Positions 49,011-61,520 of a stretch of 64,000 bases of DNA are shown here, piece by piece. The stretch covers positions 2,265,146 to 2,329,145 of the forward strand of contig NC_054559.1 in assembly GCF_017654505.1 (NCBI RefSeq). Reading direction: 5' to 3'. The notes below the pieces were generated by a model that was given only the letters and a program-made list of their open reading frames with translations, made no database searches and had not been told where the DNA came from. Origin of the DNA: Polyodon spathula (lineage: Eukaryota; Chordata; Actinopteri; Acipenseriformes; Polyodontidae). Within the stretch, counting starts at the first letter, position 1, and every line of letters starts with the position of its first letter. Position numbers and translations under genes: made by a program.

Positions 49011-49778
49011 ATAACTGACCATATCGGCACGCCCTAGGAGATCAAATTTAAACGTAAATTCCAATGTGTCCGCCAAACTATGTGATCAATTAGCATTCGA
49101 TTTTAGCGGTTATTACATTATTATGGGCCGCACAACTGTACCAACATTGAACAGCATATGTGCAACACTGTTGTTGTTATGGGTCATAAGTGTTTTTTTA
49201 AATTATCAATATGGCCACCAAACCATGTGGCCAAAACACGCCATTTTGAAATCTACAGTAATTCATGTGAATTACCTCTACTATCATACTTCACGTCTCC
49301 AGTCTATTGCAGTATGGATTTATACTTTAATATATGTAAATATAGCACTTGTGAAATTGTTATTTTGCTTGCTGCATCCATGTTTTACAAAAAAGTGGGG
49401 ATTTTACAAAACTTAGAAAAGACGTTGTCATGAGCAAATGTGACAATTTTGGTGCCGATCAACATTTTCAGACAAGAAGATCTTTGAATATTTTGCGCAA
49501 ATCCAATGCGGCGGGCAATCCAACCATCCAATTGATTTTGTTTCAACATTTTGTTTTTACAGGCCATTGGTGCACTATATGCTGACATTGTCAGATCTCC
49601 ATCTTAAGTCGTTTTTGGTCAACAAGAGTTTTGAAAATTGCCCAGTATTTTCAAGGGATCTAGCCTTGTGGCCAAACTGTGAACTTTTCCACTTGGGGAC
49701 ACCAGTCTGGTTGTCCACACCTAAGCATCTACCTACGTATGCGTTTTCATAACTTGACAAACTTTTGGCGGAAAAATA
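49011..49778. other. Intron sequence, no gene seen
   Basis: Slightly higher GC than neighbours, with the repeated word CCAAACxATGTG (49074, 49218). Probably an old repeat. Short open frames show no motif. Confidence 0.4.
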
Positions 49779-49840
49779 ATAATAATAATAATAATAAACA
49801 ACAACAATATCATAGGTTTCCCAGCCTTTGGCTTGGAAGC
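49779..49840. repeat. (AAT)n followed by a hairpin
   Basis: About seven AAT units, then TAGGTTTCCCAGCC-TTT-GGCTTGGAAGCCTA, an imperfect 14-bp stem that could mark the end of a mobile element. Confidence 0.6.
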
Positions 49841-50559
49841 CTAAAAAAACACTGTTCAGTAATATAACAGCATTTAAGGTGCACTCCAGTCCTGCAGGTG
49901 GCAGCAATAAGCCTCATATTTGGCTTTGCCAGCAACATTAAAGATATTTACTTTTAGGCCCTGTCCACACTACATACCTGATTGAGAAAAGTTTTAATGA
50001 AAAATTTAGCGTCCACACTGAAGTACTGTTTCATGTTTAGTCGGGCGCAATGCGTACAACATTAATGCTATTATAATAGTTTGGTTACAGTTCCTAGCAG
50101 CGCAATGAACTTTCGAAATTAATACGACAGGATCCCACCATGCACTGTATTTTATTTAAAAATAATGTGCTATGCCCCATATTAACAGAGGTCCATATTG
50201 CTAAGAAATAAAACAAGTATTTTGGAAAAAGTAAATGGAAACACACATAGGGCTTGAAGTTTTCGGGTTTTATTTTTAATCAGGTGACATTTTGCAAATT
50301 GTTTCATAATTAAACTCAGAAAAAGCTGTCAATTGCAAAACAAATCTTTGCTTTTACCTTCATATCTTGCCTGAGCCTAATTCTGGTCTCTCTCAATTTT
50401 ATTTCAAACATAGCTGACAAATTCCGTGAATTGTTCAACCTCGATACTACTTTTAACTACCATTTCATTTTTGCAGTCGTTCAATTTAACACTGTGCTTT
50501 TGTTACTTTCCGCACTAGTTTAACAGGGATGCCCTTACATATTTAAGCATAAAAATGAA

Positions 50560-52580
<2,021 letters not shown>

Positions 52581-54656
52581 ACTCTGCCTAGTGCAGTGTG
52601 TACACTGACAGCAAGTCAGTTGTCAATCAGAAGTTTTTTTGCCAAACAGTCAGCATCTTTAGGGGATTCTCATGAAGACTGCTCAACTTTATCTCAGCCA
52701 TCTACTTCTGACTACAAGTACTACAGTGACGGAAGCAGTTGCAATTAGTAGTAATGCACAAAAACGCAAACCCATATTTAATTTTTCAAGACTCTTCGCT
52801 TAAAAAGACATGGCGATGCTGTTTCTCTTATTGGAATGCAGTACAATACTAAAAACACAAGTAAATGAAGGCAACAAACAGTGCTTAGAATCCAATCTGT
52901 CATGTGAACTGTCTATTGTTAGTATATATAACAAAAGAAAAAAATGTGTCTGTGTTTATATTTATATCTATAAACAGACAGATGTTTTTTAAACTACTAC
53001 ATGCCATAGAGTTGAAACGTTAATAAAAATGTACCAAAATGCACATCCCTGGAGTAAGCCCTACACAACTTATTCTTTACTCCTGGGATATTTTTCTATT
53101 TTAACATGTTATATATTGTAAAGTCTTCTGGTAATATAAAGGCACACAGGGGCCACAGCCACGTCCCCTGCTGCTATGCTGTCTCTGCCTGCGTTCAGAG
53201 CAATATAATGGCTTTTGTTACTTTTTGAAAAATGAATTAGTATTTAAAATTATCAGGAAATATCCAAACATGAAAATCCTGCGTTTGTCCTATCACTAGT
53301 TTAAAAAAAAATAATAAAATGGAAGTAATTTACTAATAACGAGGATGCCACTTGACAAAGGTAGGAAATAAACACCAAAAAAACCTCAACAGTAGCCGTC
53401 ATTTGCAGACACCCTCTTGTTCTTAATTGACAAAGTTTAAACAATTAAGCAAAATTAAAAACGCTTGACACTTTACCAACGTTTAAACTCTAAATGATTA
53501 ACACCCCTAGTTTTCACCACGGTGAAGGGCAGCCTCCTTCAATGACTCTCCACTGCACTGCAACCCAAAACAGGAAAGACTGGGCAAACAATGTCATGTA
53601 AATATTATATTTAAATCAGGTATTTGTACAACCAGTCTTCAACTCCTTTAATCTGATACTAGGCTCTCCTCTCAACTGATGCCAACACTGATGCCTACAG
53701 TGACTACTACTATAGAACTAAAATAATGTTAGCAAGGATTTATTTTTACTTGTCTTTACGACACACGTTGCTAAAATAAAAACACAAGAACAATACAAAT
53801 GACAAACGTTTCTACTAAAAGAAACAATAAATTCAACAAGTCTGTAAAGTTTAAGTATTCTGTACCTAGCAAGCACTTATTTTCTTAAATAGGATTTATC
53901 TTACCAAATATTTGTTGAATGGCATAAAATACAAAAATGTAAGTGCTCAGAAAACCACAGACAAAAAGTAAGACCAGACTACAAATAATATTCAATTTCA
54001 GTGCAGAAACGCAACAAAATTGTTCCTCCCCACCCAACACAATATACAGCTGAAAAGATAGGTGAACGACTTCTCTGTTCCGTCACTGCATAGAACAGTC
54101 ACTGACAGTCTGCATGGTAGTTCAGTTAACACAGACAAGTTGCCTTTTGAAATTTGCACCTAACTTTTGTTAGTAGATCACAAGGGACTCAATCTTAATG
54201 TAGTCACATCTAATGGTTATTTACCAAACAGTTGGTAAATAGCCAATTGTATCCAAACAACCCCTTTAAATTTCATGTCAGAAAATAAGTAGACTTCACC
54301 CTTTTATGGCACACAGTTCCAAAGTGACCAAGTACCCGGAATATTGTTAAAATGGAAGGCAAAAAACCTTCCACAATGTGGCATTTTGGAACCCAATGTT
54401 GAATGACAATAGGCATTCTATATGTCAAAGACATGCAGGTCAAAAATAGGTATTAGCCTTTGTAGTTACATGGTAAGAGTACAGTGTAAGCCGACATATT
54501 TCCAGTCTATTCCATGTACAATCAAATGCTACACACAGTATTATATATTGCAACACTGTTAAGGAAATGTTGTTACAACAACTTTCTCATTCTCTAGAAA
54601 ATTTAAAAAAAGAAAAACCAAAACACCAAGATTCCGGCTTCCCCAAAAACGTGATT
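52581..54656. other. Intron sequence, no gene seen
   Basis: AT-rich unique sequence. No coding motif. Confidence 0.5.
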
Positions 54657-55331
54657 TGTTTTGTAAAGCATCTAGCTAGTTAAAGGTTAAACCATGGAGC
54701 AGCTGTGCCCATACTTCATTAAAGAAACCCTTACATATACTCGAAACAAAGAGTTAATTAAAAAAGGCATGGACTAGTTTACTGTTAGGTATTTAGTTGT
54801 ATTCATATTTTAGGATTGAGCAGTTAAAGTTTAGTCTAGATGCAGGGATGGAAATAAGACTCACTGCATAGCAGTTTGATCCATTCCTAGTTTTATTATG
54901 AGTTTATTAAGACACACCTGAGCTTGCTACCTATACACTGTGGCTAATCAAACTTGTAGTAAAACCTGGAATGGATCAAGCTGCTATGCAACAGGAGTCT
55001 CATTTCCATTCCTGAGTTGTCTGGTATACATAAGTAGACACAGAAAGCATTAAAACACACAACAGGTAGTCAGGGCAATTCATACCAGCTCCATGCCGTC
55101 ACAACACATTGTCGTCACACAGAGCCATACTAAAACTGTCTAAATGCCCATCCACTAATCCGAGTGCCAGAATAACAAATGCATTACATAGTTATTCGAA
55201 ATCAATACTGTGTGTAGTCAATAATGATAACTGAAACCAAAGTAGCTTGACTAAACTACTTTTAAAACTTTACATACAACACGGAGTAACGTGTCGTTAG
55301 AAAAGCAGTATCAAGAGCAACACAATGTAAA
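54657..55331. repeat. Duplicated block, copy 1 (with a palindromic MITE)
   Basis: Same order and orientation as 59654-60286: GGTTAAACCATGGAGCAGCT, CATGCCGTCACAACACATTG, CCACTAATCCGAGTGCCAG. Inside, 54843-55015 is a palindromic element (CAGGGATGGAAATAAGACTC ... GAGTCTCATTTCCATTCCTG). Copies differ by small indels and scattered substitutions. Confidence 0.85.
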
Positions 55332-55613
55332 TTTCAGCGTTTGAAAGTTGAATCGGTTAGGCCGTGAACATTAACTTACGCGATGATCCTCTCACAGGCC
55401 ATAGCTTAAGAGCGAAGCCTCGGTCTCGAGTAGCAGCAGAAGCCAGGATCATGTGTTCTGAAACCGCATATCTATTTACTATCCAATATTTTTAGACAGC
55501 GTCCACCTTACGGGTTTTAAAACTAACGGTGTACATCTTAACATCTGGTATTTGACTGTCAAGTTTGGTACACACTTAAAACAGCTCTTAAACTACTTTC
55601 GATGATAACTTAC

Positions 55614-55708
55614 CTCATATTTAAAGCAATTTAGAAAGTCTTTATGAATAGACACCTCAGCGAGTAACTCGCACAACACAGAATCTCCCGTTACTGCTAC
55701 TTGTTTAA
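55614..55708 (-). other. Exon-like open stretch, uncertain
   Basis: On the minus strand, a possible acceptor (AACTTCTGATTTAG) precedes an open stretch reading VKQVAVTGDSVLCELLAEVS and IHKDFLNCFKYE, directly followed by a consensus donor GAG/GTAAGT. The protein is not recognised. A second open stretch with splice-like ends lies at 55380-55457 but its phase does not fit. Could be an alternative exon, a relic or chance. Confidence 0.25.
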
Positions 55709-55730
55709 CTAAATCAGAAGTTAAAATACC

Positions 55731-55769
<39 letters not shown>
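55731..55769. repeat. (AAT)n microsatellite
   Basis: Thirteen AAT units. Confidence 0.95.
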
Positions 55770-56208
55770 TTCCGGTAACAGTGACCATTTTTAGGGAAAG
55801 TGGCGCTTGATTTATCTAAAAAGAAACAAAACATGTTCACTTATGTTATTACTTTATTTGTTAACCCCAACAAAATGTCTCAAGTCAGGCAGAATTAATG
55901 CGAATTTCACTGACAACACGCCGAGTTGTGTCCTCGCCCCAGATGTACCTCCAGCGAGGCTAAGAGATTAGCACCCCGCAGTACTTGTCCGGTTAACATA
56001 CCATTGGCATGGAGTAATGTTGTGTTTAAACGTGCTCTTGTTCACCAGTCCACAAAATATGTCCGACCCTATACTGTTGGATCACTTGCCCCAAGCGGTT
56101 GGTGTGTGATTTTAAACCAGTAGACATGTATCGAACCCCACTCTGTATGTGGCGGTATTGCCCCGGCTAGACTCGGCTCGTATTAGAGAAGAGAGCGCCG
56201 GTACTCAC

Positions 56209-56280
56209 GTTGCTCTGGCCATCAACGGCCTGCAGCAGCCGGTCTCTCAACTGCTGCGGTGTTGCCGAGGCCGCTGTCAT
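56209..56280 (-). CDS. MED26: Mediator subunit 26, exon 1 (start codon)
   Basis: Encodes the first 24 residues, MTAASATPQQLRDRLLQAVD then GQSN, followed by donor GTGAGT. This matches the N terminus of vertebrate MED26 (MTAAP...PQQIRDRLLQAID) and joins in phase 0 to IRNM of exon 2, completing the TFIIS N-terminal domain helix bundle across about 48.5 kb. The ATG is the only in-frame start, and codons are GC-rich as expected for a promoter-proximal exon. Confidence 0.95.
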
Positions 56281-56520
56281 TGCCTGGCCGGAGCGGGTCG
56301 GCGGCGGGGGATTCTTCCGAAGAGACGGTGGGTGGCTTTCAGACACTCACAGGCCTTTCGGGAGATGTAAGTAGGGAGCGGAACGGCATGTTCCTGCGAG
56401 TTTTTATCCTGGCGATGGAGCTCCTGTCGTACTTCTTTCTCCACTCTCCTCGCCTGGCAGCTCACTGAAATAAACTAGAATACAACACTTGCTGGTGCAT
56501 CATGGGAAAGCTCGACGTAC
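56281..56520 (-). promoter_or_regulatory. MED26: MED26 5' UTR and core promoter region
   Basis: GC-rich with many CpG, contrasting with AT-rich DNA on both sides, and lacking a TATA box near a plausible start. TTTCCCATGATGCA on the minus strand (56496-56509) resembles the ZNF143/THAP11 site (TTCCCAxxATGC) common at housekeeping promoters. The transcription start is not determined. The next 120 bases upstream stay moderately GC-rich. Confidence 0.6.
56339..56389 (-). other. Upstream ORF in MED26 leader
   Basis: ATG at 56389, 16 codons (MPFRSLLTSPERPVSV) and TGA, ending 58 bases before the MED26 ATG, in a different frame. If the transcript starts upstream of 56389 it could lower MED26 translation. 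Confidence 0.5.
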
Positions 56521-57717
56521 ACTCCTGGCGTCTGCACGTAGCCACCTGCTTTCTCTGGGCATGCTCAGTCAGGTCAGAACGAGTGAAGAGCATTGCAAAG
56601 CAAGCGGCTTGGGCGGCAGCTATAGTCTTTGTTATTTTTTTTTTAATTAAATAAACCAAATTGTGTGTGTATATATATGGTATACACATATATATATATA
56701 TATATATAATGTTATCATATATAATATATATATATAATAATATATAAGTAAATAACTGTTCATTTTATAATATATCTTTTATACCGTTTTATTAAAGATG
56801 GGACATCAGTAATTTAACCCGCTTGGTTAAACCAATTCACCTTACAGTGGATTGTCATTGCTTGCCACTTTGCATTACTAAATGATAGGTTTGGTAGGTT
56901 GTGTTTTAAAATCGTGTGAAGCCTGCACGTCCAGTAGACTACGACCAGGCATTCAGATGTCACACTGCTGAGATGCTACAGAAGTTGTGTTTCCTGGAAC
57001 CACTACAACATTTGTTTGTCCCATTCTTAATTTTTCCCTGTATATCGAATAGCATGCAGTCCTTTGATTTTAGGATTTTAAGGTAATCTTTCTACATCCA
57101 TAAGCTTGAGGAGGCCACTTATAGGAAGCAAATACTTTCTGTTTAAAGTCCGACTGGGATGTTGTCAATGACATCGCTCCACAACCACGGCAAAAATGCA
57201 CAAACAAAAGTGTGACAGTCAGACAGCCAGACACATGGGTGTACAGGCAGACGCCCCCTGTGCAGCAGGTATTAGAACCCCTCATCCTGACACGCCCACT
57301 CTGCAGATTCACTCTCCTGTGCAGCAGGTATTAGAACCCCACCTCACACCATATTTCATATATTTGGAGAAGCACTTCTGGAACTGTGATGTTAGGGTTT
57401 TTGTTTCTTTCACGCTGGCACCAAGGTGAGCGAGCAGAGGTGGGCCGAATGGCTTTTTCTCATTCTGGAATTTCTTCTGAAACCTGCCCATTCATCCAGC
57501 CGTATGTCACACTTACATGTATTCAAATAGTTGGAGGATTGCTTATGAAATTAGAATTGCATTGCCAACATCAGCAGTTTATTCTCTCACAGTTACAAAT
57601 ACGACAAAGAATGCAGGATTAGACATGAAACATTTTTAATATCAGCTTTAAATAATCAATCTGAATGCTAGTTTTAAATTTCTCTGTAATTTGAAATTTC
57701 TATGTATGGAATGTATA
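56521..57717. other. Upstream flank, no gene seen
   Basis: Includes an AT microsatellite (about 56681-56745) and a short direct repeat CTGTGCAGCAGGTATTAGAA at 57259 and 57313. No divergent gene partner was recognised on the plus strand. Confidence 0.5.
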
Positions 57718-59318
57718 CAGTGGCTCTCAAAAGTATTCACCCCCCTTGGACCTTTCCACATTTTATTGTGCTATAACATGGAATCAAAATGGATTTAATT
57801 AGCAGTTTTTGCCACTGATCCACACAAAAAAAGTCCATAAAGTGAAAAGTGAAATCTACAAATTGTTCTAAATTAATTACAAATATAAAACAGAAAATAA
57901 CTGATTGCATAAGTATTCACCCCTTTGCTACTACACACCTAAATAAGCTCTGGTGCAACCAATTGTCTTTGGAAATCACATAATTAGTTAAATGGAGTCC
58001 ACCTGTGTGCAATTAAGGTGTTTCACATGATTTCAGGTTAAACACACCTGTCTCTGGGAGGTCCCACAGTTGGTTCGTACATTTCCTAACAAAAACTACA
58101 TCATGAAGATGAAGGAACATTCAGCAAATCTGGAATAAGGTTCTTCAAAAGCACCAATCAGGGGTAGGATATAAGAACATTTCCAAGGCATTGAATATCC
58201 CCCGGAGCCCAGTAAAGTCCATTATTAAGAAATATAGAGAATATGGCACAACTGTGAATCTGTCTAGAACAGGCCGTCCTCAAAAACTGAGTATCCGGGC
58301 GAGAAGGGCAATAGTCAGGGAGGCCACCAAGAGGCCTATGGCAACTTTAAAGGAGTTACAGTCTTCCACAGCTGAGCTGGAAGACACTGTGCATACGGCA
58401 TCAATAGCCCGGGTGCTTCACAAAACTGGCCTTATGGGAGAGTGGCAAAAAGAAAGCCATTGTTGAAAAAAACTCACATCAAATCTCAGCTAAGTTTACC
58501 AGAAGGCATGTGGAAGACTCTGAGACCAAATGGAAGAAGATTCTATGGTCTGATGAGCCAAAAATAGAGCTTTTTGGCCTCAATGCTAAGCCTAACACCG
58601 CAAATCATCCTGAGAACACCATCCCTACCGGGAAGCATGGTGGTGGCAGCATCATGCTATGGGGATGCTTCTCTGTGTCAGGGCCTGGAAAGCTCCTGAA
58701 GATAGAGGGCAGAATGGATGCAGGAAAGTACAGAGAAATCCTGGAGGAAAACCTGCTGAAGTCTGCAAGAGACCTGGGACTTGGGAGAAGATTTATCTTC
58801 CAGAAGGACAATGACCCCAAACATACAGCCAAAGCCACACTGGAGTGGCTTAAAAACAAAAAGGTCAATGTCCTGAAGTGGCCCAGTCAAAGCCTAGAGC
58901 TCAATCCAATTGAGAATATGTGGAAAGAGTTGAAAATTGCTGTTCACCAAAGGGTCCCCATTCAACTTGACGGAGCTTGAGCAATTTTGCAAAGAAGAAT
59001 GGGCAAAAATTGGAGTTTCCAGATGTGCAAAGCTGGGAGAGACTTATCCAAATAGACTCATGGCTGTAATTGCTGCCAAAGGTGCCTCTACCAATATTGA
59101 CTCAAGGGGGTGAATACTTATGGAATCAATTATTTTCTGTTTTGTATTTGTAATTAATTTAGAACAATTTGTAGATTTTATTTTTCACTTTGACATTATG
59201 GACTTTTTTGTGTTGATCCGTGACAAAAACTCCTAATTAAATCCATTTTGATTCTATTTTGTAACACAATAAAATGTGGAAAAGTCCAAGGAGGGTGAAT
59301 ACTTTTGAGAGCCACTGT
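57718..59318 (+). mobile_element. Tc1/mariner element, full length, TA target
   Basis: Ends CAGTGGCTCTCAAAAG and CTTTTGAGAGCCACTG, flanked by TA (57716-57717, 59319-59320). Inverted repeats of about 200 bp are well conserved. Length 1601 bp. It is the most complete Tc1 in the window and closely related to the fragment at 1-346. Confidence 0.95.
58101..59113 (+). pseudogene. Tc1 transposase, frameshifted
   Basis: Starts MKMKEHSANLE, then a shift near 58135. Next are KALNIPRSPVKSIIKKY (HTH), RTGRPQKLS (AT-hook-like GRPR region), WSDEPKIELFGLNAK (first Asp, Pro replacing Thr), GGGSIMLWGCFS, FQKDNDPKHTAKATLEW (second Asp) and LNPIENMWKELK (Glu), so the DD34E triad is present. Further breaks occur near 58465 and 58965, and the stop is at 59111. 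About three frameshifts separate it from an intact frame. Confidence 0.9.
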
Positions 59319-59653
59319 ATGTACCATTGGAAAGAATTATGAATATAAATCCCAACAAATGCGGGTAGAACCTTAACTAGCCCCACGTCCATAAATTCTT
59401 AAGAATAAAAAACATTTCTAGCTTAAATAATGATCTACGTGGTTAGTTTGATGTTTTCTACGCTCCTCTACTTCTTATGATCCAAACAACCTGCAAATAT
59501 AAAAATAAAATGTATTATTGTGCATTATTATTCTGATACAACTGAACATGTATTTACAGGTTAGGCGTGACGCCTGAATTATTGTTTATTTCCTAGCAGA
59601 TGCCCTTCCCCACAGTTGTTTACAAAAAAATACATATCAATAATTACAGTATT
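59319..59653. other. Upstream flank, no gene seen
   Basis: Short AT-rich stretch between the Tc1 and the duplicated block. Confidence 0.5.
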
Positions 59654-60286
59654 GATTTGTAAAGCAACTTGCTAGTTACAGGGGTTAAACCATGGAGCAG
59701 CTGTGCCCATACTTCATTACAGAAACCCTTACATATACTCTAAACAAAGAGTTAATTAAAAAAGTTATGGATACTTCATAGTTTAGGATTGAGCAGTTTA
59801 ATTTATAGTCTAGATGCAGGGATGGAAATAAGACTCACATTGCATAGCAGTTTGATCCATTCCTGGTTTTATTATGAGTTTATTAAGACAGACCTGTGCT
59901 TGTTACCTATACACTGGGGCTAATCAAACTTGTAGTAAAACCTGGACTGGATGAAACTGCTATGCAACAGGAGTCTCATTTCCATCCTTGAGATTTCTGG
60001 TATAAATAAGTAGATACAGAAAGCTTTAAAACACACAACAGGTAGTCAGGGCAATTCATACCAGCTCCATGCCGTCACAACACATTGTCGTCACACAGAG
60101 CCATTTCAAAACTGTTTAAATGCCCATCCACTAATCCGAGTGCCAGAATAACAAATACATTACATAGTGTAGTCAGTAATAATAACCGAAACCAAAGTAG
60201 CTTGACTAAACTACTTTTAAACCCTACATACAGCACAGACTGATGTGTCGTTTGAAAAGCAGTACCAAGAGCAACACAATGTAAAA
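59654..60286. repeat. Duplicated block, copy 2
   Basis: Direct-orientation counterpart of 54657-55331, including the palindromic MITE at about 59816-59993. A Tc1 (57718) and the MED26 promoter lie between the two copies. Confidence 0.85.
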
Positions 60287-60413
60287 TTCAATTCAAATAG
60301 AGTACCAGATTTTCAAATTGAAAACATACTGTATGCTTGCTTGCTAGAACATCTTTCTTCCAGAACTGCACATCTAAGACCTATGTAGCTTTTTAATATC
60401 TACAAAACAGGAC

Positions 60414-61520
60414 TGTGATAGAAATATAATGAACCTTGGTTGTAAATCTCCCTCCCGACCTGTGAGGGCGCTAAGCAAGGGCAGAGTTGTTTGGACGGGT
60501 CAGGAAGTCGGTTAGTCTAGAAAAAGGCTAGACTGTTGCAAAAACGTATCGACCTAGAAGGGAAACAATGTAGCAGCCATAGATTGTAAAGGCAGCTGCA
60601 TTCTTTACCAAGGGGTCATGTGTGTCAGTATATAAGGGGGGCGGAGAATCGTAATCTGTTCCTTGGTTTGTGAACTTGAACCTGAAGGACCGTGAGAGAT
60701 GCAGTAACCACTGCTGAAATAAACCTGTGTTTTAAGAATATTCGTGAGTGTTTTGTTTGTTTTGTTTGTTTGTGTCTGTCAGTAATTGACCTAGGAGTTT
60801 TTATTGACTCAGAAATGTCTTCATCTAGACAATGTGGGGAAGCTATAAAAAAGGCTAACAAGATGCTCGGATACATTGTGAAAAGTGTTGAATTTAAATC
60901 AAGGGAAGTAATGTTAAAACTGTACAATGCACTAGTAAGACATCATCTTGAATATTGTGTGCAGTTCTGGTCACCTCGCTATAAAAAATATATAGCTGCT
61001 CTAGAAAGAGTGCAAAGAAGAGCGACCAGAATTATTCCGGGCTTAAAAGGCATGTCATATGCAGACAGGCTAAAAGAATTGAATCTGTTCAGTCTGAACA
61101 AAGAAGACTACGTGGCGACCTAATTCAAGCATTCAAAATTCTAAAAGATATTGACAGTGGGACTTTTTCAGCCTGAAAAAAGAAACAAGGACCAGGGGTC
61201 ACAAATGAAGATTAGACAAAGGGGCATTCAGAACATAAAATAGGAGGCACTTTTTTACACAGAGAATTGTGAGGGTCTGGAATCAACTCCCCAGTAATGT
61301 TGTTGAAGCTGACACCCTGGGATCCTTCAAGAAGCTGCTTGATGAGATTTTGGGATCAATAAGCTACTAACAACCAAACGAGCAAGATGGGCCGAATGGC
61401 CTCCTCTCGTTTGTAAACTTTCTTATGTTCTTATGTTCTTATGTCTGTGTTTGTAAATCACTAGACAGCTAACACGTTCCGGAGCTGTCGCCAGAGGCCA
61501 GCACAAACCCGGGACAGCAC
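60414..61520 (+). mobile_element. LTR-like sequence interrupted by a CR1
   Basis: After a TG start, the segment is GC-richer, with a TATA-like TATATAAGGGGGGCGG (60635) and AATAAA (60717-60722), followed by a T/G-rich stretch and, beyond the CR1, CGGAGCTGTCGCCAGAGG. This promoter-plus-poly(A) layout suggests a solo LTR. No second LTR or coding part is seen, so the class is unknown. Confidence 0.4.
60783..61441 (+). mobile_element. CR1 LINE 3' fragment
   Basis: Matches the reverse complement of 40782-41440, with codons VDSEMSSSRQ-like (IDSEMSSSRQCGEAIKKANK) and RVQRRATRIIPGLKGMSY. It then shifts frame near 61098 and ends with three TTCTTATG units. TGTCTGT lies at both junctions (60773-60779 and 61442-61448), a candidate target-site duplication. 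Confidence 0.88.

Noticed and set aside
49955..50060. CCCTGTCCACACT motif as a transposon end
   Set aside because: Known-looking terminal word but no inverted partner nearby.
56521..57700. Divergently transcribed partner gene at the MED26 promoter (e.g. a small membrane protein as in mammals)
   Set aside because: No start-codon exon with recognisable codons and a donor could be found on the plus strand.
60692..61123. 143-codon frame starting before the CR1
   Set aside because: The first ~30 codons are LTR-like DNA and the rest is CR1 RT; a chance fusion, not a gene.
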